Origin: Halosimplex aquaticum
Lineage (GTDB): Archaea; Halobacteriota; Halobacteria; Halobacteriales; Haloarculaceae
Length of the DNA stretch: 64,000 bases
Assembly (NCBI RefSeq): GCF_028747785.1
Contig: NZ_CP118158.1
Span: forward strand, 4,760,347 to 4,824,346
Reading direction: 5' to 3'
Under the pieces are notes generated by a model. It searched no databases and was not told the origin of the DNA. It saw only the letters and a program-made list of their open reading frames with translations. Positions 29,951 through 38,787 of this stretch are shown in pieces. Positions within the stretch are counted from its first letter, which is position 1, and every line of letters starts with the position of its first letter. Position numbers and translations under genes: made by a program.

Positions 29951-30067
29951 ATGTTCATCCCACTGCAGGAAGGCGTGCAGGGCGGACTCGTCAATCTCGC
30001 GGGGTACGTGCTGCTGTTCGGCGGACTGGTCCTGACCGCGATCTGGTGGAAGGTCCTCTACCGGTAG
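29951..30067 (+). CDS. Micro membrane protein, 38 residues
   Basis: The frame MFIPLQEGVQGGLVNLAGYV continues to a single helix (LLFGGLVLTAIWWKVLY) and ends with R38. A TATA-like gttttacat about 25-30 bases before the ATG supports leaderless expression. One transmembrane helix is predicted. It could be a small subunit or regulator of another membrane protein; the partner is unknown. Confidence 0.6.
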   Translation: MFIPLQEGVQGGLVNLAGYVLLFGGLVLTAIWWKVLYR

Positions 30068-30082
30068 AACGGACCGAGAAAC

Positions 30083-30775
30083 TCACTCCGCGTCGGGCGC
30101 GTCGACACGGTCACGCAGCCACGCCGCGGCGTCCTCGACCTCGCCCTCGTCGCCCTGAATCCTGATGCGCACGGAGTCGCCGGGGTAGCTCCCGACGGTC
30201 ACGTCGAACGTCCGTCGCAGGTCGTCGATGCGGTCGAGCAGCGCGCTCTCGGGCTCGTCCGCGACGACGGTCGCGACGTGTTTGACCTCCCCGGCGAAGT
30301 CGTCGGCGACCGTCTCGAACATGGCCTTCATCTCCGTGGGGACGCCCGGGAGGACGTAGACGCTCCCGATCACGCACCCCGGCGCGACGCCTTCGGGGTT
30401 TTCGAGCAGTCGAGCGCCACGGGGAATCTCCGCGGTCCCCTCGGCGAGGTCGTCGGCGGCGTACCCGCCTTCGGCCTCCAGCCAGTCCAGCACCTCCTGG
30501 CTCTCGACGACTTCGCGACCGAACGCGGCGGCGACCCCCTCCATGGTCACGTCGTCGTGCGTCGGGCCGACGCCGCCGGTGACGAGCACGGCGTCGTACT
30601 CCGCGCGGTACTCGTTGACGACGCGGGCGATGTCGGCGACGCGGTCGGGCAGGGTCGTGACCCGCTCGACGTCGACGCCGCGCTCGTGCAGTCGCTCCCC
30701 CAGCCAGGCGGCGTTGGTGTTCACGGTGTCGCCGACGAGCAACTCGTCGCCGACCGTGACGATGGCAACGCGCAT
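30083..30775 (-). CDS. CinA-like molybdopterin-binding-fold protein
   Basis: A protein of 230 residues: VAIVTVGDELLVGDTVNTNAAWL and LVTGGVGPTHDDVTMEGVA mark the MoCF fold of CinA N-terminal (competence/damage-inducible A) proteins. The C-terminal amidase domain of bacterial CinA (nicotinamide-nucleotide deamidase) is absent. The stand-alone N-terminal form is common in archaea and may have ADP-ribose pyrophosphatase activity, as reported for some CinA N-domains; this is unproven here. Confidence 0.85.
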   Translation of the reverse strand: MRVAIVTVGDELLVGDTVNTNAAWLGERLHERGVDVERVTTLPDRVADIARVVNEYRAEYDAVLVTGGVGPTHDDVTMEGVAAAFGREVVESQEVLDWLEAEGGYAADDLAEGTAEIPRGARLLENPEGVAPGCVIGSVYVLPGVPTEMKAMFETVADDFAGEVKHVATVVADEPESALLDRIDDLRRTFDVTVGSYPGDSVRIRIQGDEGEVEDAAAWLRDRVDAPDAE

Positions 30776-30895
30776 ACCCGCCGTAGGAACCGTACCCGTA
30801 AAAGGTCGCCCGCTTCGAGCCGTCCGTCACGCCCCGTTCGGCCCGTCCGCGGTCAGTGCGTCCGGCGTCGTCAGCCCGCAGTCAGTTAGCCCAAG

Positions 30896-31684
30896 TCAGC
30901 GCATCCCCGGCGGCGGGCCGTCGTCGTCGAACTCGTCGGTCTCCGTCTCCACGTCTAACCCGATCTCCTCGCGCCTGCGTTCGAGGACGCGGATCTGCCG
31001 GAGGTAGTAGAGCGCGCCGCCGATGCCGACCAGCGTCAGGATCCCCCCGACGCCGCCGAACAGCAGCAGGTCACGCGCGAGGTAGTACCTGACGAGTATC
31101 GGACCGCGCTGGACTTCGTTCCAGCGGACCGTCATCCGGCCCGTCTCCTCGTTCAGCGGCGTCGTGTAGTCGCCGGGTGACACCTTCGAGAGGAGCGGCA
31201 CGCCGACCCGGGCCTGCGGCGGGAGCGTCACCTCGACCGAGTGCGGCGAGTCGACGAACAGCGGCGTCGCGAACCGCTTGGCGTTGGGCCGCTCGGCCGT
31301 GAACGCCACCTGACCGCCCGCCTGCGGGAGCGTGACGTTCGCCCGCGACTGGCCGTGCTCGACGCCGAGATTCGACCGGTTGGCCGGTTTCACGACGGTC
31401 CCGTTGGGGAAGCGAAAGCGCAACGCCGCGATCTGCAACGGCTCCTCGGTGCCGAGTTCGTCGCGCTGGTAGAGCTCGATGTACGACTGGTTCTCCACGG
31501 CGATGACGCCGGTGAACTGGCCCCTGGAGACGTTGTAGGTCGTCGTCGCGTTCGTGTCCCAGTCGTAACTGGCGTTCCGGTTGAGTTCGGTCTGGTCCGG
31601 GCCGCCACCGAAGGGGGAGGTGCAGCCGGCCAGGGCGACCAGTACCGCGAGCAGCGCCAGGGCGGGAACCAGTCGGCGCCTCAT
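30896..31684 (-). CDS. DUF5803-like lipoprotein with C-terminal membrane anchor
   Basis: A protein of 262 residues. It has a lipobox ALAGC with C21, an extracellular beta-rich region containing several N-x-S/T sequons, and a membrane helix near 205-230 (LLLFGGVGGILTLVGIGGALYYL), then a charged tail. It matches the haloarchaeal DUF5803 family as recalled. It overlaps the DUF2110 stop by four bases (ATGA at 31681-31684), the last gene of an operon led by transcription factor E. Confidence 0.8.
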   Translation of the reverse strand: MRRRLVPALALLAVLVALAGCTSPFGGGPDQTELNRNASYDWDTNATTTYNVSRGQFTGVIAVENQSYIELYQRDELGTEEPLQIAALRFRFPNGTVVKPANRSNLGVEHGQSRANVTLPQAGGQVAFTAERPNAKRFATPLFVDSPHSVEVTLPPQARVGVPLLSKVSPGDYTTPLNEETGRMTVRWNEVQRGPILVRYYLARDLLLFGGVGGILTLVGIGGALYYLRQIRVLERRREEIGLDVETETDEFDDDGPPPGMR

Positions 31685-32367
31685 GGAACGACGCAGAGGA
31701 GTTCGGAGGGCATGTACTGCCCGATGCTCGCGAGGAGCCCGGGCGGGTCGGTCTCCTCGCCGCAGACGATGCTCTGTTCGAGAAGCCCGAGGCGCTCGAC
31801 GGTGACGATGTCCTGGGCGTGGCCCGCGCGGTTGACCGTCGCGCGCGCTTCCGCCCGCGTCGCCGAGTTGACGTTCACGCGACCGTTCCCGCGCGTCCAC
31901 TCGTAGAGGCGGTCCCGCTCCGCGTCGGCGAGGCGCGCCGGTTCGCCCTCCGCGGGGTCGCCCGCGACGAAGCGCATCGGGAGGTGCTGGACGAGGCCGA
32001 ACCGCGTGCGGATCTGCTCGGGGGTCCCCTGGCCGAGACCGATCTCGTCGGCGGGGATCCGCACCTCGTTCCCGAAGCCGACGTCGAAGACGAACCCGTC
32101 GTCGTCCCAGGCGTCGAGCGTACCGACGTACTCCTCGCCGGGTTCGAACTCCGGCGTCAGCTCGCCCCACTCCTCGGCGAGGGCGTTGCGCGCGACAGTC
32201 GCGTCGTCGCCCTCGACGGTGACGGTCGGGAACTCGTCGTCGCGCAGGCCGACCGTGAACGACACGTCGAGGTCGCCGACGGTGTTGTCGACCAGCGAGC
32301 GCAGCGAGTCGAGCGAGCGCTCGCGGGCGTCGCCCTCGACGTAGACCTTGGTTGCGAGTACGACCAT
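31681..32367 (-). CDS. DUF2110 family protein
   Basis: A protein of 228 residues; MVVLATKVYVEGDARERSLDSL begins an alpha-beta domain followed by a segment that looks like an S1-type OB-fold (EEYVGTLDAWDDDGFVFDVGFGNEV) and a helical end. The OB-fold suggests nucleic-acid contact; function is unknown. It shares one base with the stop of TFE (TGATG), so translation is probably coupled. In haloarchaea DUF2110 genes commonly accompany tfe, hinting at a transcription-related role. Confidence 0.82.
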   Translation of the reverse strand: MVVLATKVYVEGDARERSLDSLRSLVDNTVGDLDVSFTVGLRDDEFPTVTVEGDDATVARNALAEEWGELTPEFEPGEEYVGTLDAWDDDGFVFDVGFGNEVRIPADEIGLGQGTPEQIRTRFGLVQHLPMRFVAGDPAEGEPARLADAERDRLYEWTRGNGRVNVNSATRAEARATVNRAGHAQDIVTVERLGLLEQSIVCGEETDPPGLLASIGQYMPSELLCVVP

Positions 32368-32897
32368 CAGGCCTCGGTTCCGCGGTCGACGTTCAGTTCG
32401 TCGCGCAGTTCCTCGATGCGCCGCTCCATGGCGTCGACCAGGCGCGTGTTCTCCATCGCCTCGACCGGGTTGCCGCAGTCGGGGCACTCGAAGCCGAACT
32501 CCATGGCCTCGCCGAACTCGAAGCGGATGCCGCAGGTCTCACAGAGGTAGAACTCGTTGTCCTTCTCGTAGTCCTCGCGCTCCTCGAGGGCCTCCAGCAG
32601 GCGGTACATCTCCGATTCGAGCTGCTCGGGGATCTTCTCGTACTCGAAGGTCCAGAGGTACGTGAGCCACCCCGAGTCCTCGTCGCGCAGGCGACGGTAG
32701 CTCGCCAGGTCGTTCTCGTAGAGGATGAACAGCGCCCGCCGCACGTCGTTGAGCTCCAGCCCGAGCTCCTCGGCGAGCTCCTCGTCGGTCACCTCGCCGT
32801 CCGGCGGCGCCGCCGCCACCGGCATCCCTTTCGGGCCGACCAGCTCGTGTAGGTACTTCTGAATAACGGGGTCCTCCAGAAGGTCGTCAAACGCCAT
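32367..32897 (-). CDS. tfe: Transcription initiation factor E, alpha subunit
   Basis: A protein of 176 residues. N-terminal winged helix (MAFDDLLEDPVIQKYLHELVG to LFILYENDLASYRRLRDED), linker, then zinc ribbon C-E-T-C and C-P-D-C (about residues 122-145). TFE assists promoter opening by RNA polymerase with TBP and TFB. The length matches archaeal TFE. The start at 32897 begins the conserved helix. First gene of the tfe-DUF2110-DUF5803 operon. Confidence 0.93.
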   Translation of the reverse strand: MAFDDLLEDPVIQKYLHELVGPKGMPVAAAPPDGEVTDEELAEELGLELNDVRRALFILYENDLASYRRLRDEDSGWLTYLWTFEYEKIPEQLESEMYRLLEALEEREDYEKDNEFYLCETCGIRFEFGEAMEFGFECPDCGNPVEAMENTRLVDAMERRIEELRDELNVDRGTEA

Positions 32898-33003
32898 TAC
32901 GGTGTTCTCAGTGCGTGAGGCGTTTAAAAGCACCGAACGACGGAGCTTCCGGCTCCGTCCGCCCGCGCCCGCGGCCGGTCCCGACAGCCGCGGAATCGCC
33001 CGC

Positions 33004-33552
33004 TCACCGCTCGCCGCTCGTGTCCTCGACCTTCTTGCCGGTCTCCTTCGGGACCACGGTTCGGTCGGCGTCCTCCCACTCGCGGTCGAGTTCGCGGCCG
33101 TCGAACAGCCGGTCGAGCGTGACTGCCAGCGACGCTACCTCGGAGTGAGGCTGGTTCGTGACGGCGACGTTGTGGTCTGCCCGCTCGTACACGTCGAACG
33201 GGACCTTCTCTGCGCCGACGACGAACAGGACGGGCGTGCGGTCGTCGAGCGCGTCCCGGAGGTCGCCCTCCACGTCCTGGACCGGCAGGCCGTACATCGT
33301 GAGGTGGACGACCACGCCGTCCCAGTCGCGGATGACCGCCTTGGGCGAGTCGGTGACCTCCACGTCGAACGGGCCGCCGAAGCGGTCGGTGATGTCACGG
33401 ACGGTGTCGGCGGGAGAGGACGCCTCGGGGCCGAAGACGACGCCGTCGGCGCCGAGCGCCCGCGCGGTGAGGCCGACGTGGGTCGTCATCCGGTCGTCGC
33501 GGCCCGGCCGATGCCCCAGGCGCAAGACGGCGACTTCGGGTTCGTCGTTCAT
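33004..33552 (-). CDS. trm56: tRNA (cytidine-56)-2'-O-methyltransferase
   Basis: A protein of 182 residues matching the archaeal SPOUT enzyme aTrm56: LRLGHRPGRDDRMTTHVGLTARA at the start, HLTMYGLPVQD in the middle and VGAEKVPFDVYERADHNVAVTNQPHSEVAS with the knotted SAM site. It methylates C56 in the T-loop of tRNA. A tRNA-Arg gene is at 55.3 kb. The gene stands alone, 107 bases upstream of tfe and co-oriented. Confidence 0.92.
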   Translation of the reverse strand: MNDEPEVAVLRLGHRPGRDDRMTTHVGLTARALGADGVVFGPEASSPADTVRDITDRFGGPFDVEVTDSPKAVIRDWDGVVVHLTMYGLPVQDVEGDLRDALDDRTPVLFVVGAEKVPFDVYERADHNVAVTNQPHSEVASLAVTLDRLFDGRELDREWEDADRTVVPKETGKKVEDTSGER

Positions 33553-33680
33553 GCTCCGCGGCTACGCGAGCCCCGTTTAGGAGCCTTCCGAAGGAAATCC
33601 GGCCGGCGACGAGATTCAGAACCGCCTGCGACCGATTCACTCGCCGTCCGGGTCCCGCTCACCTTCCGTCCGCATTCCGC

Positions 33681-34346
33681 TCATCCGCCGTCCGGACGCG
33701 CGCTCTCGATCGCGGACCGGACCGTCCCCCACCCGAACCCGTCGAGCATGCTCCCGTCGACGACGACTGTCGGCGTGCCGCGGACGCCCGCGTCGATCCC
33801 CTGCTGTTTGTCCTCCCGGATCACCGTCCGGAACGTCCGCCCCTCGGCGGCCGACCGGACGGCGTCGCCGTCGACGCCCTCCTCGTCGGCAAGGTCGGCG
33901 TACGTCCCCGGGCCGAGGTCGGACTGGTTGTCGAACAGCCGGTCGGTGAAGGCGAAGAAGGTCTCGTCGTCCGCCTCGTGCTGGACGGCCCGCGCCGCGT
34001 TCGCGGCGGTGTACGACTGCGGCTCGTGCATGTCGAGGGGGAAGTCGTAGTGCTCGTACCGGACGACGCCCTGCTCGACGTACTCGCTCGCGATGTTCGG
34101 TTTGACCTGCGCGTTGAACTGGCGACAGGCCGGACACGCCAGGTCCTTGTAGACGCCCACGGTCACGGGCGCGTCATCGCTCCCCAGCGTCGGCGCCGGG
34201 AGCGACACGTCCCGCGCGGTCGCCGTCCCGCCGCTCCCGGGCTGTGAGACGAGCCCGCCACAGCCGGCCAGCCCCGCGGCGACGGTCGCGGCCGCACCGG
34301 CGAGGAACCGCCGTCTGCTCCCCGTACGTCTCCCCGAATCCTGCAT
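33681..34346 (-). CDS. DsbA-like thioredoxin-fold lipoprotein, Tat-exported
   Basis: A protein of 221 residues. A twin-arginine motif (SRRRFLAG, residues 10-17) and lipobox LAGC (C29) predict export by Tat and lipid anchoring. A DsbA thioredoxin domain with active site C71-P-A-C74 and cis-Pro loop GTPTVVV follows. It should form or isomerise disulfides, or reduce surface partners. tatA is 21 kb away. The start at 34346 includes the whole Tat signal. Confidence 0.85.
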   Translation of the reverse strand: MQDSGRRTGSRRRFLAGAAATVAAGLAGCGGLVSQPGSGGTATARDVSLPAPTLGSDDAPVTVGVYKDLACPACRQFNAQVKPNIASEYVEQGVVRYEHYDFPLDMHEPQSYTAANAARAVQHEADDETFFAFTDRLFDNQSDLGPGTYADLADEEGVDGDAVRSAAEGRTFRTVIREDKQQGIDAGVRGTPTVVVDGSMLDGFGWGTVRSAIESARPDGG

Positions 34347-34506
34347 GTGTGGCTGCTAGCTCCGTGCGATTGATACGACTGTCGGTCACACGTTCGGGCG
34401 AGCCGGAGCCGACCGGCCGCGACCGGCCGCGACCGATCGGAGGCGCCTACGTCTGCGCCCGCCTGGTGACCGGAACGCACATGTCGGCAGTGGACGACGT
34501 TCGGGT

Positions 34507-35430
34507 ATGGATCTCTCCGGCAAGCGACTGGTCGTCACCGGCGGGGCGGGCTTCGTCGGCTCGCACCTCTGTGCCCGACTGGTCGACGACAACGAGGTCG
34601 TCTCGGTCGACGACTTCTCGAACGGCGAGCGCGAGTGGCTCCCCGACGGCGTCGAAGTCGTCGAGGGCGACCTGACCGACCCCGACGTCGCCGCGGAGGC
34701 GATCACCGAGGACGTCGACGGGGTCTTCCACTTCGCGGCGAACAAGAACGCGGCCGCCGACGACGTCGACCAGTACCGCTTCAACAACCGCCTCACCGAG
34801 ACAGTCATCGAGCGCATGGACGAGGTCGGCGTCGACAACATCGCGTTCACCTCCTCCTCGACGGTCTACGGCGAGGCGCCGCGACCGACGCCCGAGGACT
34901 ACGCGCCGCTGGAACCGATCAGCATCTACGGTGCGAGCAAACTCGGCGAGGAGAGCCTCCTCTCGGTGTACGCCCACAGCCACGACTTCACCGTCTGGGT
35001 CTACCGCTTCGCCAACATCGTCGGCCCGCGCCTGCAACTGGGCGCGGTGATCCCGGACTTCATCGACAAACTGGACGACGACCCCGAGTCGCTCACCATC
35101 CTCGGCGACGGCCGCCAGGAGAAGTCGTACATGCACGTCGAGGACTGCGTCGACGCGATGTGCCACGTCGTCGAGCGCGCGAGCGACGACTTCAACGTCT
35201 ACAACCTGGGGACGCGGACGACCACCTCGGTGACGACCATCGCCGACATCGTCAGCGAGGAGATGGGCCTCGACCCCGACTACGAGTACACGGGCGGCGA
35301 CCGCGGGTGGGTCGGCGACGTGCCGCGGATGCGACTCTCCATCGAGAAGCTCTCCGCCCTCGGCTGGGAGCCCGAGGGGTCCAGCGACGACGCGGTCAGG
35401 CGAGCGACCCGGGAGCTACTCGCGGAGTGA
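34507..35430 (+). CDS. NAD-dependent epimerase/dehydratase (GalE-like)
   Basis: A protein of 307 residues of the extended SDR family: NAD motif VTGGAGFVGSHL (about 9-20), active-site YGASK (Y and K four residues apart) after TSSSTVYGE, and sugar-nucleotide C-terminal part with GDGRQEKSYMHVEDCVDA. Likely substrate a UDP- or dTDP-sugar, used for cell-surface glycans; exact specificity unknown. No glycosylation cluster surrounds it. Confidence 0.86.
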   Translation: MDLSGKRLVVTGGAGFVGSHLCARLVDDNEVVSVDDFSNGEREWLPDGVEVVEGDLTDPDVAAEAITEDVDGVFHFAANKNAAADDVDQYRFNNRLTETVIERMDEVGVDNIAFTSSSTVYGEAPRPTPEDYAPLEPISIYGASKLGEESLLSVYAHSHDFTVWVYRFANIVGPRLQLGAVIPDFIDKLDDDPESLTILGDGRQEKSYMHVEDCVDAMCHVVERASDDFNVYNLGTRTTTSVTTIADIVSEEMGLDPDYEYTGGDRGWVGDVPRMRLSIEKLSALGWEPEGSSDDAVRRATRELLAE

Positions 35431-35470
35431 GCGGCCGTAGTTCGCGCCGCGCTTCCGCGACCGAACCGTC

Positions 35471-35932
35471 TCAGGGCTCGTAGGTCCCTTCGAGGTGGGA
35501 CTTGTCGACGACGTTTCCCTCGGCGGCGTCGTAGGCGTCGTCTTTCGTCGCGTCCCGGGAGAGGTCGAGCGTGTCGTCCAGCGCGTACAGCAGGAATCGG
35601 TACGTGTGCTCGCGGTCAGGTGGATTCGGTCCGCCCCATCCCGTCTCGCCGTAGTCGTTCTCGCCGGCGACGGCGCCGTCGCTCTCCGGGTCCCAGCCCT
35701 CCGGGATCGACTCGGTGTCGCCGTCGACGTTCCAGACGACCCAGTGGTCCCAGATCTGGCCGGCGGGCTCGCGCGCATCGGGGTCGTCGACGACGATCAG
35801 GAACGACTCCGTGCTCGACGGCGCGTTCGCGATCTCCAGCGGGGGGTTGACGTTGTCCTCCGCGTACCCGTACTTCTCGGGGATCCGGCCGCCGTCGTCG
35901 AACGCCGGACTCGTGAGCTGTAGGTCCGCCAT
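35471..35932 (-). CDS. YbhB/YbcL PEBP-like protein
   Basis: A protein of 153 residues, family landmarks IPEKYGYAEDNVNPPLE, VDDPDAREPAGQIWDHWVVWN (DPD-H ligand site) and GWGGPNPPDREHTYRF. These phosphatidylethanolamine-binding-like proteins are small cytosolic beta proteins of uncertain role in prokaryotes. The start at 35932 gives MADLQLTSPAFDD, the usual N-terminus; a longer reading to 35983 is not needed. Confidence 0.88.
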   Translation of the reverse strand: MADLQLTSPAFDDGGRIPEKYGYAEDNVNPPLEIANAPSSTESFLIVVDDPDAREPAGQIWDHWVVWNVDGDTESIPEGWDPESDGAVAGENDYGETGWGGPNPPDREHTYRFLLYALDDTLDLSRDATKDDAYDAAEGNVVDKSHLEGTYEP

Positions 35933-36056
35933 GGTATCCTCTATCACGAGCCGTGGAGCGCCCGACGCATAAAGCCGCCCCACCGTTCGGCCGGGTCGCG
36001 GGGCCCGGAATCGGGCGACTCGGTGGGGATCGCCGGCGCCCGGCGGCGAGCGCCAC

Positions 36057-36066
36057 GCCTATATCC
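36057..36066 (+). promoter_or_regulatory. TATA box of the DUF2797 gene
   Basis: gcctatatcc is centred about 26 bases before the GTG at 36088, so it supports a leaderless GTG start and rejects an upstream ATG. Confidence 0.55.
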
Positions 36067-36087
36067 GGCCACCGCCAACCCGCGAGC

Positions 36088-36843
36088 GTGCAAGTCGTGG
36101 GGTACGAGACGGGCGTCGACGGGCCTCCAGCGCTGCTCGTCGCGCGCGACGGCGCGGTCACCGCCGAGTCGCTGGATCCCGGAACGGAACTGGCCTACTC
36201 GCTCGGCGAGCGCCACTGCGCCGGCGTGATCGACGACGGCACCCACACCCCGTGTCCCGACCCCGACGCTCCGTACTGTGACGACCACACGTACCGGTGG
36301 CCCTGCGCCCGCTGTACCGGCGAGTGCTCGCTGCCGCTGGAGTCCTGCCGCGAGGAACACGCGATCTACCTCGCCGCCTTCGCGTCCGAGACGTTCAAGG
36401 TCGGCGTCACGCGCTCCTGGCGCCTCGACACCCGCCTGCGCGAGCAGGGCGCCGACCGCGCCGCCCACCTCCGGACGGTCGCCGACGGCCGCGTCGCCCG
36501 GCAGATCGAGGCCGAGATCGCGACCGACGTGGGCGACCGGGTCCGCGTCCCGACGAAGGTCCGGGGCCTCCACGAGGCCGTCGACGAGGCCGCCTGGAAC
36601 GCACTCGTCGCCGACTTCGACCCCGTCGAGACGTTCGAGTTCGACTACGGCTTCGATCTTTCCGACCGACCCGTGTCGGAGACGCTCGCCTCGGGGACTG
36701 TCAGGGGGGTGCAAGGTAGGGTGCTGCTACTCGACAACGGGGGGAGCACCTACGCCGTCGACATGCGCGACCTGGTCGGCCACGACCTCGAATCGGGACA
36801 GAGCGACAGGAACCTGCAGTCGAGCCTCGGCGCGTTCGGGTAA
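36088..36843 (+). CDS. DUF2797 family protein
   Basis: A protein of 251 residues from GTG. Cysteine pairs near the middle (HTPCPDPDAPYCDDHTYRWPC, ARCTGEC, SLPLESCREEH) suggest a zinc site. The conserved part HAIYLAAFASETFKVGVTRSWRLDTRLREQGA includes a GIY-YIG-like strand pattern, and DUF2797 has been linked to such folds. Nuclease function is not established. Downstream is a surface-protein gene 79 bases on. Confidence 0.78.
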   Translation: MQVVGYETGVDGPPALLVARDGAVTAESLDPGTELAYSLGERHCAGVIDDGTHTPCPDPDAPYCDDHTYRWPCARCTGECSLPLESCREEHAIYLAAFASETFKVGVTRSWRLDTRLREQGADRAAHLRTVADGRVARQIEAEIATDVGDRVRVPTKVRGLHEAVDEAAWNALVADFDPVETFEFDYGFDLSDRPVSETLASGTVRGVQGRVLLLDNGGSTYAVDMRDLVGHDLESGQSDRNLQSSLGAFG

Positions 36844-36921
36844 GCGCGACCCACCCGGTCTCCGATCCCCACCCAGTTGTCGCACACAAAACATTTACCG
36901 GACCGGAGAGCGCTGGCGAAC

Positions 36922-37944
36922 GTGAATCGAGAAGCGTGGTTGGGCGTCCTCGCGCTCCTGCTCGTCGCGGCCGCCGTCGGCCTCGTCGCGCTAGGCCCCG
37001 GCGCGCTCGCCGAGCGGACCGACGAGGACGTCCGGCCGAGCAGACTGTCCCTCCAGGAACCCCGCGTCGCCGCGGGCGAGGTCGGCGGCGAGCGCGCCGA
37101 GCTGTCGCTGGACGTACGCATGGACCACCGCGGCGGCGACGCGGAGAACGTCACCGTCGAGGTACAGGCCGTCGACACGGACACCGGTCTCGTCGCGACG
37201 ACCGTGCGCAAGGACCTGGGCACTATCAGCGGGGACCGCGAGGTGCGGACCCGGATGAACGTCACCGTCGACCGCCAGGGCGGCTACCGCCTCGACATCC
37301 GCGTCTACGAGGACGGCCGCCGGATCGAGACCGGGAGCACGCGGGTCAGCGGGGTCGACTCGCTGACGCCGGACTACGCCGAGACCAGCGTCGGCTTCGA
37401 GCGCTTCGAAGGCGGCGAGACGAGCCCCCCGGTCATCGCCGCGCAGTCGCTCATCGAGCGGAACAACCGGACGACACTGCGGACCGCGACGGCGCTGACG
37501 AACCGCGGGAGCGGGCCCGCCGGCGGCCTCGAACTCGTCGTGGTGGCCCGGCAGGTGGAGTCGAATATCATCGCCGACCGCACGTCGGTCCGCGTCGACG
37601 AGATAGATCCCGGCCGGACGGTCAACGAGACGGCCGACCTGAAGGTGCCGTCGAACTACAACTACTACCTCGACGCCTTCCTCTATCGGGACGGCGTCCT
37701 CGTGGACACGGTGACCGGTTCGGCGATGCTCGACCCGAGCCGACCCGTCCCGAAGAACACCACCCGCGAGGAGGTCGACTTCCAGGCCGGCGACTTCGCG
37801 GGGACCCCCGAGCCGGAGCCTGACCGGTCGGAGGGGGCGACTCCGATGCCCACCGAGAGCGGAGGCGGGCCGGGCTTCGGGGCGGTCGGCGCGCTCGCCG
37901 CGCTGGTCGGACTCGCCGCGCTCGCGGCACGGAGGAACCAATGA
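36922..37944 (+). CDS. Secreted DUF7490-like surface protein with PGF-CTERM-type anchor
   Basis: A protein of 340 residues. N-terminal hydrophobic signal (REAWLGVLALLLVAAAVGLVAL) is followed by two beta-sandwich domains with N-x-T/S sequons. The tail has a low-complexity linker, PGFG motif and a hydrophobic helix ending ARRNQ, the layout of PGF-CTERM sorting by archaeosortase A. GTG at 36922 was chosen, with acaaaacattta about 27-36 bases upstream. It overlaps the next gene as ATGA. Confidence 0.75.
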   Translation: MNREAWLGVLALLLVAAAVGLVALGPGALAERTDEDVRPSRLSLQEPRVAAGEVGGERAELSLDVRMDHRGGDAENVTVEVQAVDTDTGLVATTVRKDLGTISGDREVRTRMNVTVDRQGGYRLDIRVYEDGRRIETGSTRVSGVDSLTPDYAETSVGFERFEGGETSPPVIAAQSLIERNNRTTLRTATALTNRGSGPAGGLELVVVARQVESNIIADRTSVRVDEIDPGRTVNETADLKVPSNYNYYLDAFLYRDGVLVDTVTGSAMLDPSRPVPKNTTREEVDFQAGDFAGTPEPEPDRSEGATPMPTESGGGPGFGAVGALAALVGLAALAARRNQ

Positions 37945-38285
37945 CTGACACCGACACCGACGACGCGACCGGAGGGCGAACCGACGCGACGACGGACGAC
38001 CCGTCGTCCGAGCCAGCGGCGGTCGAGCGCTCGACCGACGGCGGAGCGACAGCGACCGGCGAGCCCGAGGGCCGCGATCTATTGGCCTACGTCGAGTGGG
38101 CGGCGTTCGGTATCCTGTGTCTGCTCGCGCTCGTCGCGACGTTCAGGTTCTACTTCGCCGCCTCGGAGGCGATCCGGGTGTGGTTCAGCGCGGACTTCGT
38201 CCCGGTGTTCCAGGCGGTGTTCAACCTGCTCGTGCTGGTCGCGTCGGCGCTGGGCATCTCGGTGCTCGTCCGACGCATCGCCTGA
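37941..38285 (+). CDS. Two-helix membrane protein with disordered acidic N-terminus
   Basis: A protein of 114 residues. Residues 1-45 are Thr/Asp/Gly-rich and disordered; two membrane helices (VEWAAFGILCLLALVATFRFYF and VFNLLVLVASALGISVLV) flank a loop. It overlaps the surface-protein stop by four bases, so the two are likely co-translated and perhaps partners in the envelope. Function unknown. Confidence 0.72.
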   Translation: MTDTDTDDATGGRTDATTDDPSSEPAAVERSTDGGATATGEPEGRDLLAYVEWAAFGILCLLALVATFRFYFAASEAIRVWFSADFVPVFQAVFNLLVLVASALGISVLVRRIA

Positions 38286-38325
38286 GTACGACAACCCTTT
38301 TGGGACGCCGCGGCGAAGCGAGACT

Positions 38326-38778
38326 ATGGCAGACGATCCTTCCGACGAGAGCGACGCGCCCGCCGAGGAGTCGACAGACGAGGCTCCCGAGGGCGGCGAG
38401 GACAACGGCGACGGAGAATCGAAGTCCTTCCGCGAGCGCGTCGAGGAGATCCGCCAGCAACGCGCCGAAGAGGGCGACGACGACGGCGAGGGCATGAGCC
38501 GCGAGGAGCGCATGGAAGAGATGATGGGCGGCGGCGGCCCGCCCGGCATGGGCGGTGGCGGCGGCGGCAACCCGTTCGCACAGATGATGGGCGGCATGAT
38601 GGGCGGCGGCGGCCCCGGCGGCCCGCCCGGCATGGGCGGCGGTCCGGGCGGCCGCGGTCGAGAGGAAGAGTCCTCCGAGACCGACGAGGAACTCGTCCGC
38701 GAGGTCCGCAAACTGCGCGACGAAGTCCACGACGCCCGACGCGAGCTCGGCCGCATCGCCGACGCGCTCGAAGACTGA
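38326..38778 (+). CDS. Met/Gly-rich low-complexity cytoplasmic protein
   Basis: A protein of 150 residues. Acidic N-terminus (DESDAPAEESTDEAPEGGED), basic-acid helix (SFRERVEEIRQQRAEEG), then a striking Gly/Met/Pro region with repeated MMGGGGPPGMGGG units (about 63-110), and a C-terminal helix EELVREVRKLRDEVHDARRE resembling a coiled coil. The repeated block recalls low-complexity segments that phase-separate or chaperone tails such as GroEL's GGM ending. No domain is recognised. Confidence 0.65.
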   Translation: MADDPSDESDAPAEESTDEAPEGGEDNGDGESKSFRERVEEIRQQRAEEGDDDGEGMSREERMEEMMGGGGPPGMGGGGGGNPFAQMMGGMMGGGGPGGPPGMGGGPGGRGREEESSETDEELVREVRKLRDEVHDARRELGRIADALED

Positions 38779-38787
38779 ACGCGTAGT

